Assembly: GCA_964057225.1 (NCBI GenBank)
Contig: OZ059897.1
Span: forward strand, 18,786,001 to 18,850,000
Length of the DNA stretch: 64,000 nt
Source: Auanema rhodensis
Taxonomy: Eukaryota; Nematoda; Chromadorea; Rhabditida; Rhabditidae
Direction: 5' to 3'
The notes beneath the pieces are model-generated. The model did no database searches. It had not been told where the DNA came from and was given only the letters and a program-made list of their open reading frames with translations. This document shows, piece by piece, positions 22,815-36,300 of this stretch. Every line of letters begins with the position of its first letter. Position 1 is the first letter of the stretch. A program made the translations under genes and the position numbers.

Positions 22815-24920
22815 ATTTTTAAGCTAGCGCAAATCTGATAACACCGATCGACGCAGCTTAAAAATCCGCATCGAATGCACTATACTACATTGAAAAACGC
22901 TTGATACAAAAATTAGTTATGATCGTTTGAAAAATGATGCATTAGTGTATGTTGAGTTTCCATGTACACTCAACATTGCTTCCAAAAACATTTCGACAAA
23001 AATTTTTTCGAAAAATTTCAAAATAATTTAGCAAAAAGTAGATGTTTTTAGATTCCATTTCTCAAGGCAAAGACGATAGACAATGTTATTCAACGAAAAA
23101 ATTAATTCTTCAGGGTGAAAATCGAGGATATAAGTGTGAACTTATATCAGTTGATATCTCGGTGCATTTTTAAGCTAGCGCAAATCTGATAACACAGATC
23201 GACGCAGCTTAAAAATCCGCATCGAATGCACTATACTACATTGAGAAACGCTTACTACAAAAATTAGTTATGATCGTTTGAAAAATGATGCATTAGTGTA
23301 TGTTGAGTTTCCATGTACACTCAACATTGCTTCCAAAAACATTTTGACAAAAATTTTTTCGAAAAATTTCAAAATAATTTAGCAAAAAGTAGATGTTTTC
23401 AGATTCCATTTTTCAAGGCAAAGACGATGGACAATGTTATTCAACGAAAAAATTAATTCTTCAGGGTGAAAATCGAGGATATAAGTGTGAACATATATCA
23501 GTTGATATCTCGGTGCATTTTTAAGCTAGCGCAAATCTAATAACACAGATCGACGCAGCTTAAAAATCCGCATTGAATGCACTATACTACATTGAGAAAC
23601 GCTTAATACAAAAATTAGTTATGATCGTTTGAAAAATGATGCATTAGTGTATGTTGAGTTTCCATGTACACTCAACATTGCTTCCAAAAACATTTTGACA
23701 AAAATTTTTTCGAAAAATTTCAAAATAATTTAGCAAAAAGTAGATGTTTTATGATTCCATTTTTCAAGGCAAAGACGATGGACAATGTTATTCAACGAAA
23801 AAATTAATTCTTCAGGGTGAAAATCGAGAATATAAGTGTGAACTTATATCAGTTGATATCTCGGTGCATTTTTAAGCTAGCGCAAATTTGATAACACAGA
23901 TCGACGCAGCTTAAAAATCCGCATCGAATGCACTATACTACATTGAAAAACGCTTGATACAAAAATTAGTTATGATCGTTTGAAAAATGATGCATTAGTG
24001 TATGTTGAGTTTCCATGTACACTCAACATTGCTTCCAAAAACATTTCGACAAAAATTTTTTCGAAAAATTTCAAAATAATTTAGCAAAAAGTAGATGTTT
24101 TATGATTCCATTTTTCAAGGCAAAGACGATGGACAATGTTATTCAACGAAAAAATTAATTCTTCAGGGTGAAAATCGAGGATATAAGTGTGAACTTATAT
24201 CAGTTGATATCTCGGTGCATTTTTAAGCTAGCGCAAATCTGATAACACAGATCGACGCAGCTTAAAAATCCGCATCGAATGCACTATACTACATTAAGAA
24301 ACGCTCGATACAAAAATTAGTTATGATCGTTTGAAAAATGATGCATTAGTGTATGTTGAGTTTCCATGTACACTCAACATTGCTTCCAAAAACATTTTGA
24401 CAAAAATTTTTTCGAAAAATTTCAAAATAATTTAGCAAAAAGTAGATGTTTTTAGATTCCATTTTTCAAGGCAAAGACGATGGACAATGTTATTCAACGA
24501 AAAAATTATTTCTTCAGGGTGAAAATCGAGAATATAAGTGTGAACTTATATCAGTTGATATCTCGGTGCATTTTTAAGCTAGCGCAAATCTGATAACACA
24601 GATCGACGCAGCTTAAAAATCCGCATCGAATGCACTATACTACATTAAAAAACGCTTGATACAAAAATTAGTTATGATCGTTTGAAAAATGATGCATTAG
24701 TGTATGTTGAGTTTCCATGTACACTCAACATTGCTTCCAAAAACATTTCGACAAAAATTTTTTCGAAAAATTTCAAAATAATTTAGCAAAAAGTAGATGT
24801 TTTATGATTCCATTTTTCAAGGCAAAGACGATGGACAATGTTATTCAACGAAAAAATTAATTCTTCAGGGTGAAAATCGAGGATATAAGTGTGAACTTAT
24901 ATCAGTTGATATCTCGGTGC
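22815..24920 (+). repeat. Six monomers entering the 5-member cycle
   Basis: Monomers in order are: 22815 (CATTTCTC with GATAGAC), 23166 (CTTACTAC), 23517 (GCATTGAATGC with TTTTATGATT), 23868 (CATTGAAAA, ATTTCGAC, TTTTATGATT), 24219 (CATTAAG, CTCGATAC, TTATTTC, CGAGAAT) and 24570 (CATTAAAA, ATTTCGAC, TTTTATGATT). The first four follow the cycle seen downstream to 38258. Private changes are ACACCGATCG at 22815, TTTTCAGATTCC and GAACATATATC in 23166, CTAATAAC in 23517 and CAAATTTGATAAC in 23868. Confidence 0.65.
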
Positions 24921-27026
24921 ATTTTTAAGCTAGCGCAAATCTGATAACACAGATCGACGCAGCTTAAAAATCCGCATCGAATGCACTATACTACATTAAG
25001 AAACGCTCGATACAAAAATTAGTTATGATCGTTTGAAAAATGATGCATTAGTGTATGTTGAGTTTCCATGTACACTCAACATTGCTTCCAAAAACATTTT
25101 GACAAAAATTTTTTCGAAAAATTTCAAAATAATTTAGCAAAAAGTAGATGTTTTTAGATTCCATTTTTCAAGGCAAAGACGATGGACAATGTTATTCAAC
25201 GAAAAAATTATTTCTTCAGGGTGAAAATCGAGAATATAAGTGTGAACTTATATCAGTTGATATCTCGGTGCATTTTTAAGCTAGCGCAAATCTGATAACA
25301 CAGATCGACGCAGCTTAAAAATCCGCATCGAATGCACTATACTACATTAAAAAACGCTTGATACAAAAATTAGTTATGATCGTTTGAAAAATGATGCATT
25401 AGTGTATGTTGAGTTTCCATGTACACTCAACATTGCTTCCAAAAACATTTCGACAAAAATTTTTTCGAAAAATTTCAAAATAATTTAGCAAAAAGTAGAT
25501 GTTTTATGATTCCATTTTTCAAGGCAAAGACGATGGACAATGTTATTCAACGAAAAAATTAATTCTTCAGGGTGAAAATCGAGGATATAAGTGTGAACTT
25601 ATATCAGTTGATATCTCGGTGCATTTTTAAGCTAGCGCAAATCTGATAACACAGATCGACGCAGCTTAAAAATCCGCATCGAATGCACTATACTACATTG
25701 AAAAACGCTTGATACAAAAATTAGTTATGATCGTTTGAAAAATGATGCATTAGTGTATGTTGAGTTTCCATGTACACTCAACATTGCTTCCAAAAACATT
25801 TCGACAAAAATTTTTTCGAAAAATTTCAAAATAATTTAGCAAAAAGTAGATGTTTTTAGATTCCATTTCTCAAGGCAAAGACGATAGACAATGTTATTCA
25901 ACGAAAAAATTAATTCTTCAGGGTGAAAATCGAGGATATAAGTGTGAACTTATATCAGTTGATATCTCGGTGCATTTTTAAGCTAGCGCAAATCTGATAA
26001 CACAGATCGACGCAGCTTAAAAATCCGCATCGAATGCACTATACTACATTAAGAAACGCTCGATACAAAAATTAGTTATGATCGTTTGAAAAATGATGCA
26101 TTAGTGTATGTTGAGTTTCCATGTACACTCAACATTGCTTCCAAAAACATTTTGACAAAAATTTTTTCGAAAAATTTCAAAATAATTTAGCAAAAAGTAG
26201 ATGTTTTTAGATTCCATTTTTCAAGGCAAAGACGATGGACAATGTTATTCAACGAAAAAATTATTTCTTCAGGGTGAAAATCGAGAATATAAGTGTGAAC
26301 TTATATCAGTTGATATCTCGGTGCATTTTTAAGCTAGCGCAAATCTGATAACACAGATCGACGCAGCTTAAAAATCCGCATCGAATGCACTATACTACAT
26401 TAAAAAACGCTTGATACAAAAATTAGTTATGATCGTTTGAAAAATGATGCATTAGTGTATGTTGAGTTTCCATGTACACTCAACATTGCTTCCAAAAACA
26501 TTTCGACAAAAATTTTTTCGAAAAATTTCAAAATAATTTAGCAAAAAGTAGATGTTTTATGATTCCATTTTTCAAGGCAAAGACGATGGACAATGTTATT
26601 CAACGAAAAAATTAATTCTTCAGGGTGAAAATCGAGGATATAAGTGTGAACTTATATCAGTTGATATCTCGGTGCATTTTTAAGCTAGCGCAAATCTGAT
26701 AACACAGATCGACGCAGCTTAAAAATCCGCATCGAATGCACTATACTACATTGAAAAACGCTTGATACAAAAATTAGTTATGATCGTTTGAAAAATGATG
26801 CATTAGTGTATGTTGAGTTTCCATGTACACTCAACATTGCTTCCAAAAACATTTCGACAAAAATTTTTTCGAAAAATTTCAAAATAATTTAGCAAAAAGT
26901 AGATGTTTTTAGATTCCATTTCTCAAGGCAAAGACGATAGACAATGTTATTCAACGAAAAAATTAATTCTTCAGGGTGAAAATCGAGGATATAAGTGTGA
27001 ACTTATATCAGTTGATATCTCGGTGC
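24921..27026 (+). repeat. Two copies of a 3-mer higher-order repeat (1053 bp)
   Basis: Monomers at 24921/25272/25623 repeat at 25974/26325/26676 with no difference that I noticed. The order is CATTAAG with CTCGATAC, TTATTTC and CGAGAAT; then CATTAAAA with ATTTCGAC and TTTTATGATT; then CATTGAAAA with ATTTCGAC, CATTTCTC and GATAGAC. The preceding pair at 24219/24570 repeats the first two members, so a 2-mer step probably preceded the 3-mer duplication. Confidence 0.8.
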
Positions 27027-30000
27027 ATTTTTAAGCTAGCGCAAATCTGATAACACAGATCGACGCAGCTTAAAAATCCGCATCGAATGCACTATACTAC
27101 ATTGAGAAACGCTAAATACAAAAATTAGTTATGATCGTTTGAAAAATGATGCATTAGTGTATGTTGAGTTTCCATGTACACTCAACATTGCTTCCAAAAA
27201 CATTTTGACAAAAATTTTTTCGAAAAATTTCAAAATAATTTAGCGAAAAGTAGATGTTTTTAGATTCCATTTTTCAAGGCAAAGACGATGGACAATGTTA
27301 TTCAACGAAAAAATTAATTCTTCAGGGTGAAAATCGAGGATATAAGTGTGAACTTATATCAGTTGATATCTCGGTGCATTTTTAAGCTAGCGCAAATCTG
27401 ATAACACAGATCGACGCAGCTTAAAAATCCGCATTGAATGCACTATACTACATTGAGAAACGCTTAATACAAAAATTAGTTATGATCGTTTGAAAAATGA
27501 TGCATTAGTGTATGTTGAGTTTCCATGTACACTCAACATTGCTTCCAAAAACATTTTGACAAAAATTTTTTCGAAAAATTTCAAAATAATTTAGCAAAAA
27601 GTAGATGTTTTATGATTCCATTTTTCAAGGCAAAGACGATGGACAATGTTATTCAACGAAAAAATTAATTCTTCAGGGTGAAAATCGAGGATATAAGTGT
27701 GAACTTATATCAGTTGATATCTCGGTGCATTTTTAAGCTAGCGCAAATCTGATAACACAGATCGACGCAGCTTAAAAATCCGCATCGAATGCACTATACT
27801 ACATTGAAAAACGCTTGATACAAAAATTAGTTATGATCGTTTGAAAAATGATGCATTAGTGTATGTTGAGTTTCCATGTACACTCAACATTGCTTCCAAA
27901 AACATTTCGACAAAAATTTTTTCGAAAAATTTCAAAATAATTTAGCAAAAAGTAGATGTTTTATGATTCCATTTTTCAAGGCAAAGACGATGGACAATGT
28001 TATTCAACGAAAAAATTAATTCTTCAGGGTGAAAATCGAGGATATAAGTGTGAACTTATATCAGTTGATATCTCGGTGCATTTTTAAGCTAGCGCAAATC
28101 TGATAACACAGATCGACGCAGCTTAAAAATCCGCATCGAATGCACTATACTACATTGAGAAACGCTTAATACAAAAATTAGTTATGATCGTTTGAAAAAT
28201 GATGCATTAGTGTATGTTGAGTTTCCATGTACACTCAACATTGCTTCCAAAAACATTTTGACAAAAATTTTTTCGAAAAATTTCAAAATAATTTAGCAAA
28301 AAGTAGATGTTTTTAGATTCCATTTTTCAAGGCAAAGACGATGGACAATGTTATTCAACGAAAAAATTATTTCTTCAGGGTGAAAATCGAGAATATAAGT
28401 GTGAACTTATATCAGTTGATATCTCGGTGCATTTTTAAGCTAGCGCAAATCTGATAACACAGATCGACGCAGCTTAAAAATCCGCATCGAATGCACTATA
28501 CTACATTGAAAAACGCTTGATACAAAAATTAGTTATGATCGTTTGAAAAATGATGCATTAGTGTATGTTGAGTTTCCATGTACACTCAACATTGCTTCCA
28601 AAAACATTTCGACAAAAATTTTTTCGAAAAATTTCAAAATAATTTAGCAAAAAGTAGATGTTTTATGATTCCATTTTTCAAGGCAAAGACGATGGACAAT
28701 GTTATTCAACGAAAAAATTAATTCTTCAGGGTGAAAATCGAGGATATAAGTGTGAACTTATATCAGTTGATATCTCGGTGCATTTTTAAGCTAGCGCAAA
28801 TCTGATAACACAGATCGACGCAGCTTAAAAATCCGCATCGAATGCACTATACTACATTGAAAAACGCTTACTACAAAAATTAGTTATGATCGTTTGAAAA
28901 ATGATGCATTAGTGTATGTTGAGTTTCCATGTACACTCAACATTGCTTCCAAAAACATTTTGACAAAAATTTTTTCGAAAAATTTCAAAATAATTTAGCA
29001 AAAAGTAGATGTTTTTAGATTCCATTTTTCAAGGCAAAGACGATGGACAATGTTATTCAACGAAAAAATTAATTCTTCAGGGTGAAAATCGAGGATATAA
29101 GTGTGAACTTATATCAGTTGATATCTCGGTGCATTTTTAAGCTAGCGCAAATCTGATAACACAGATCGACGCAGCTTAAAAATCCGCATTGAATGCACTA
29201 TACTACATTGAGAAACGCTTAATACAAAAATTAGTTATGATCGTTTGAAAAATGATGCATTAGTGTATGTTGAGTTTCCATGTACACTCAACATTGCTTC
29301 CAAAAACATTTTGACAAAAATTTTTTCGAAAAATTTCAAAATAATTTAGCAAAAAGTAGATGTTTTATGATTCCATTTTTCAAGGCAAAGACGATGGACA
29401 ATGTTATTCAACGAAAAAATTAATTCTTCAGGGTGAAAATCGAGGATATAAGTGTGAACTTATATCAGTTGATATCTCGGTGCATTTTTAAGCTAGCGCA
29501 AATCTGATAACACAGATCGACGCAGCTTAAAAATCCGCATCGAATGCACTATACTACATTGAAAAACGCTTGATACAAAAATTAGTTATGATCGTTTGAA
29601 AAATGATGCATTAGTGTATGTTGAGTTTCCATGTACACTCAACATTGCTTCCAAAAACATTTCGACAAAAATTTTTTCGAAAAATTTCAAAATAATTTAG
29701 CAAAAAGTAGATGTTTTATGATTCCATTTTTCAAGGCAAAGACGATGGACAATGTTATTCAACGAAAAAATTAATTCTTCAGGGTGAAAATCGAGGATAT
29801 AAGTGTGAACTTATATCAGTTGATATCTCGGTGCATTTTTAAGCTAGCGCAAATCTGATAACACAGATCGACGCAGCTTAAAAATCCGCATCGAATGCAC
29901 TATACTACATTGAGAAACGCTTAATACAAAAATTAGTTATGATCGTTTGAAAAATGATGCATTAGTGTATGTTGAGTTTCCATGTACACTCAACATTGCT

Positions 30001-30887
30001 TCCAAAAACATTTTGACAAAAATTTTTTCTAAAAATTTCAAAATAATTTAGCAAAAAGTAGATGTTTTTAGATTCCATTTTTCAAGGCAAAGACGATGGA
30101 CAATGTTATTCAACGAAAAAATTATTTCTTCAGGGTGAAAATCGAGAATATAAGTGTGAACTTATATCAGTTGATATCTCGGTGCATTTTTAAGCTAGCG
30201 CAAATCTGATAACACAGATCGACGCAGCTTAAAAATCCGCATCGAATGCACTATACTACATTGAAAAACGCTTGATACAAAAATTAGTTATGATCGTTTG
30301 AAAAATGATGCATTAGTGTATGTTGAGTTTCCATGTACACTCAACATTGCTTCCAAAAACATTTCGACAAAAATTTTTTCGAAAAATTTCAAAATAATTT
30401 AGCAAAAAGTAGATGTTTTATGATTCCATTTTTCAAGGCAAAGACGATGGACAATGTTATTCAACGAAAAAATTAATTCTTCAGGGTGAAAATCGAGGAT
30501 ATAAGTGTGAACTTATATCAGTTGATATCTCGGTGCATTTTTAAGCTAGCGCAAATCTGATAACACAGATCGACGCAGCTTAAAAATCCGCATCGAATGC
30601 ACTATACTACATTGAGAAACGCTTAATACAAAAATTAGTTATGATCGTTTGAAAAATGATGCATTAGTGTATGTTGAGTTTCCATGTACACTCAACATTG
30701 CTTCCAAAAACATTTTGACAAAAATTTTTTCGAAAAATTTCAAAATAATTTAGCAAAAAGTAGATGTTTTTAGATTCCATTTTTCAAGGCAAAGACGATG
30801 GACAATGTTATTCAACGAAAAAATTATTTCTTCAGGGTGAAAATCGAGGATATAAGTGTGAACTTATATCAGTTGATATCTCGGTGC
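27027..30887 (+). repeat. 5-mer spaced units (1755 bp) beginning at 27378 and 29133
   Basis: After a CTAAATAC/GCG monomer at 27027, two groups begin with the GCATTGAATGC/TTTTATGATT monomer at 27378 and 29133, exactly 5 x 351 bp apart. Each continues with CATTGAAAA/ATTTCGAC/TTTTATGATT, then a TTATTTC/CGAGAAT copy, then another TTTTATGATT copy. They differ in the fifth member: CTTACTAC at 28782 against TTATTTC/CGAGGAT at 30537. The copy at 29835 has TTTTTTCTAAAAA, which breaks the palindrome. Confidence 0.7.
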
Positions 30888-33344
30888 ATTTTTAAGCTAG
30901 CGCAAATCTGATAACACAGATCGACGCAGCTTAAAAATCCGCATCGAATGCACTATACTACATTGAAAAACGCTTGATACAAAAATTAGTTATGATCGTT
31001 TGAAAAATGATGCATTAGTGTATGTTGAGTTTCCATGTACACTCAACATTGCTTCCAAAAACATTTCGACAAAAATTTTTTCGAAAAATTTCAAAATAAT
31101 TTAGCAAAAAGTAGATGTTTTTAGATTCCATTTCTCAAGGCAAAGACGATAGACAATGTTATTCAACGAAAAAATTAATTCTTCAGGGTGAAAATCGAGG
31201 ATATAAGTGTGAACTTATATCAGTTGATATCTCGGTGCATTTTTAAGCTAGCGCAAATCTGATAACACAGATCGACGCAGCTTAAAAATCCGCATCGAAT
31301 GCACTATACTACATTGAGAAACGCTTACTACAAAAATTAGTTATGATCGTTTGAAAAATGATGCATTAGTGTATGTTGAGTTTCCATGTACACTCAACAT
31401 TGCTTCCAAAAACATTTTGACAAAAATTTTTTCGAAAAATTTCAAAATAATTTAGCAAAAAGTAGATGTTTTTAGATTCCATTTTTCAAGGCAAAGACGA
31501 TGGACAATGTTATTCAACGAAAAAATTATTTCTTCAGGGTGAAAATCGAGAATATAAGTGTGAACTTATATCAGTTGATATCTCGGTGCATTTTTAAGCT
31601 AGCGCAAATCTGATAACACAGATCGACGCAGCTTAAAAATCCGCATCGAATGCACTATACTACATTGAAAAACGCTTGATACAAAAATTAGTTATGATCG
31701 TTTGAAAAATGATGCATTAGTGTATGTTGAGTTTCCATGTACACTCAACATTGCTTCCAAAAACATTTCGACAAAAATTTTTTCGAAAAATTTCAAAATA
31801 ATTTAGCAAAAAGTAGATGTTTTATGATTCCATTTTTCAAGGCAAAGACGATGGACAATGTTATTCAACGAAAAAATTAATTCTTCAGGGTGAAAATCGA
31901 GGATATAAGTGTGAACTTATATCAGTTGATATCTCGGTGCATTTTTAAGCTAGCGCAAATCTGATAACACAGATCGACGCAGCTTAAAAATCCGCATCGA
32001 ATGCACTATACTACATTGAGAAACGCTTAATACAAAAATTAGTTATGATCGTTTGAAAAATGATGCATTAGTGTATGTTGAGTTTCCATGTACACTCAAC
32101 ATTGCTTCCAAAAACATTTTGACAAAAATTTTTTCGAAAAATTTCAAAATAATTTAGCAAAAAGTAGATGTTTTTAGATTCCATTTTTCAAGGCAAAGAC
32201 GATGGACAATGTTATTCAACGAAAAAATTATTTCTTCAGGGTGAAAATCGATGATATATGTGTGAACTTATATCAGTTGATATCTCGGTGCATTTTTAAG
32301 CTAGCGCAAATCTGATAACACAGATCGACGCAGCTTAAAAATCCGCATCGAATGCACTATACTACATTGAAAAACGCTTGATACAAAAATTAGTTATGAT
32401 CGTTTGAAAAATGATGCATTAGTGTATGTTGAGTTTCCATGTACACTCAACATTGCTTCCAAAAACATTTCGACAAAAATTTTTTCGAAAAATTTCAAAA
32501 TAATTTAGCAAAAAGTAGATGTTTTTAGATTCCATTTCTCAAGGCAAAGACGATAGACAATGTTATTCAACGAAAAAATTAATTCTTCAGGGTGAAAATC
32601 GAGGATATAAGTGTGAACTTATATCAGTTGATATCTCGGTGCATTTTTAAGCTAGCGCAAATCTGATAACACAGATCGACGCAGCTTAAAAATCCGCATC
32701 GAATGCACTATACTACATTGAGAAACGCTTACTACAAAAATTAGTTATGATCGTTTGAAAAATGATGCATTAGTGTATGTTGAGTTTCCATGTACACTCA
32801 ACATTGCTTCCAAAAACATTTTGACAAAAATTTTTTCGAAAAATTTCAAAATAATTTAGCAAAAAGTAGATGTTTTTAGATTCCATTTTTCAAGGCAAAG
32901 ACGATGGACAATGTTATTCAACGAAAAAATTAATTCTTCAGGGTGAAAATCGAGGATATAAGTGTGAACTTATATCAGTTGATATCTCGGTGCATTTTTA
33001 AGCTAGCGCAAATCTGATAACACAGATCGACGCAGCTTAAAAATCCGCATTGAATGCACTATACTACATTGAGAAACGCTTACTACAAAAATTAGTTATG
33101 ATCGTTTGAAAAATGATGCATTAGTGTATGTTGAGTTTCCATGTACACTCAACATTGCTTCCAAAAACATTTTGACAAAAATTTTTTCGAAAAATTTCAA
33201 AATAATTTAGCAAAAAGTAGATGTTTTTAGATTCCATTTTTCAAGGCAAAGACGATGGACAATGTTATTCAACGAAAAAATTAATTCTTCAGGGTGAAAA
33301 TCGAGGATATAAGTGTGAACTTATATCAGTTGATATCTCGGTGC
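30888..33344 (+). repeat. Seven monomers, partial repeats of the same cycle
   Basis: The order is CATTTCTC/GATAGAC (30888), CTTACTAC (31239), TTTTATGATT (31590), TTATTTC (31941), CATTTCTC/GATAGAC (32292), then two CTTACTAC monomers (32643 and 32994, the second with GCATTGAATGC). The succession TTATTTC, CATTTCTC, CTTACTAC occurs from 22465, 30537 and 31941, so it is a shared HOR segment. The copy at 31941 has two private changes close together (CGATGATATATGTG), which damage the 313-334 dyad. Confidence 0.65.
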
Positions 33345-36300
33345 ATTTTTAAGCTAGCGCAAATCTGATAACACAGATCGACGCAGCTTAAAAATCCGCA
33401 TTGAATGCACTATACTACATTGAGAAACGCTTAATACAAAAATTAGTTATGATCGTTTGAAAAATGATGCATTAGTGTATGTTGAGTTTCCATGTACACT
33501 CAACATTGCTTCCAAAAACATTTTGACAAAAATTTTTTCGAAAAATTTCAAAATAATTTAGCAAAAAGTAGATGTTTTATGATTCCATTTTTCAAGGCAA
33601 AGACGATGGACAATGTTATTCAACGAAAAAATTAATTCTTCAGGGTGAAAATCGAGGATATAAGTGTGAACTTATATCAGTTGATATCTCGGTGCATTTT
33701 TAAGCTAGCGCAAATCTGATAACACAGATCGACGCAGCTTAAAAATCCGCATCGAATGCACTATACTACATTGAAAAACGCTTGATACAAAAATTAGTTA
33801 TGATCGTTTGAAAAATGATGCATTAGTGTATGTTGAGTTTCCATGTACACTCAACATTGCTTCCAAAAACATTTCGACAAAAATTTTTTCGAAAAATTTC
33901 AAAATAATTTAGCAAAAAGTAGATGTTTTATGATTCCATTTTTCAAGGCAAAGACGATGGACAATGTTATTCAACGAAAAAATTAATTCTTCAGGGTGAA
34001 AATCGAGGATATAAGTGTGAACTTATATCAGTTGATATCTCGGTGCATTTTTAAGCTAGCGCAAATCTGATAACACAGATCGACGCAGCTTAAAAATCCG
34101 CATCGAATGCACTATACTACATTGAGAAACGCTTAATACAAAAATTAGTTATGATCGTTTGAAAAATGATGCATTAGTGTATGTTGAGTTTCCATGTACA
34201 CTCAACATTGCTTCCAAAAACATTTTGACAAAAATTTTTTCGAAAAATTTCAAAATAATTTAGCAAAAAGTAGATGTTTTTAGATTCCATTTTTCAAGGC
34301 AAAGACGATGGACAATGTTATTCAACGAAAAAATTATTTCTTCAGGGTGAAAATCGAGGATATAAGTGTGAACTTATATCAGTTGATATCTCGGTGCATT
34401 TTTAAGCTAGCGCAAATCTGATAACACAGATCGACGCAGCTTAAAAATCCGCATCGAATGCACTATACTACATTGAGAAACGCTTACTACAAAAATTAGT
34501 TATGATCGTTTGAACAATGATGCATTAGTGTATGTTGAGTTTCCATGTACACTCAACATTGCTTCCAAAAACATTTTGACAAAAATTTTTTCGAAAAATT
34601 TCAAAATAATTTAGCAAAAAGTAGATGTTTTTAGATTCCATTTTTCAAGGCAAAGACGATGGACAATGTTATTCAACGAAAAAATTAATTCTTCAGGGTG
34701 AAAATCGAGGATATAAGTGTGAACTTATATCAGTTGATATCTCGGTGCATTTTTAAGCTAGCGCAAATCTGATAACACAGATCGACGCAGCTTAAAAATC
34801 CGCATCGAATGCACTATACTACATTGAGAAACGCTTACTACAAAAATTAGTTATGATCGTTTGAACAATGATGCATTAGTGTATGTTGAGTTTCCATGTA
34901 CACTCAACATTGCTTCCAAAAACATTTTGACAAAAATTTTTTCGAAAAATTTCAAAATAATTTAGCAAAAAGTAGATGTTTTTAGATTCCATTTTTCAAG
35001 GCAAAGACGATGGACAATGTTATTCAACGAAAAAATTAATTCTTCAGGGTGAAAATCGAGGATATAAGTGTGAACTTATATCAGTTGATATCTCGGTGCA
35101 TTTTTAAGCTAGCGCAAATCTGATAACACAGATCGACGCAGCTTAAAAATCCGCATTGAATGCACTATACTACATTGAGAAACGCTTAATACAAAAATTA
35201 GTTATGATCGTTTGAAAAATGATGCATTAGTGTATGTTGAGTTTCCATGTACACTCAACATTGCTTCCAAAAACATTTTGACAAAAATTTTTTCGAAAAA
35301 TTTCAAAATAATTTAGCAAAAAGTAGATGTTTTATGATTCCATTTTTCAAGGCAAAGACGATGGACAATGTTATTCAACGAAAAAATTAATTCTTCAGGG
35401 TGAAAATCGAGGATATAAGTGTGAACTTATATCAGTTGATATCTCGGTGCATTTTTAAGCTAGCGCAAATCTGATAACACAGATCGACGCAGCTTAAAAA
35501 TCCGCATCGAATGCACTATACTACATTGAAAAACGCTTGATACAAAAATTAGTTATGATCGTTTGAAAAATGATGCATTAGTGTATGTTGAGTTTCCATG
35601 TACACTCAACATTGCTTCCAAAAACATTTCGACAAAAATTTTTTCGAAAAATTTCAAAATAATTTAGCAAAAAGTAGATGTTTTATGATTCCATTTTTCA
35701 AGGCAAAGACGATGGACAATGTTATTCAACGAAAAAATTAATTCTTCAGGGTGAAAATCGAGGATATAAGTGTGAACTTATATCAGTTGATATCTCGGTG
35801 CATTTTTAAGCTAGCGCAAATCTGATAACACAGATCGACGCGGCTTAAAAATCCGCATCGAATGCACTATACTACATTGAGAAACGCTTAATACAAAAAT
35901 TAGTTATGATCGTTTGAAAAATGATGCATTAGTGTATGTTGAGTTTCCATGTACACTCAACATTGCTTCCAAAAACATTTTGACAAAAATTTTTTCGAAA
36001 AATTTCAAAATAATTTAGCAAAAAGTAGATGTTTTTAGATTCCATTTTTCAAGGCAAAGACGATGGACAATGTTATTCAACGAAAAAATTATTTCTTCAG
36101 GGTGAAAATCGAGGATATAAGTGTGAACTTATATCAGTTGATATCTCGGTGCATTTTTAAGCTAGCGCAAATCTGATAACACAGATCGACGCAGCTTAAA
36201 AATCCGCATCGAATGCACTATACTACATTGAGAAACGCTTACTACAAAAATTAGTTATGATCGTTTGAAAAATGATGCATTAGTGTATGTTGAGTTTCCA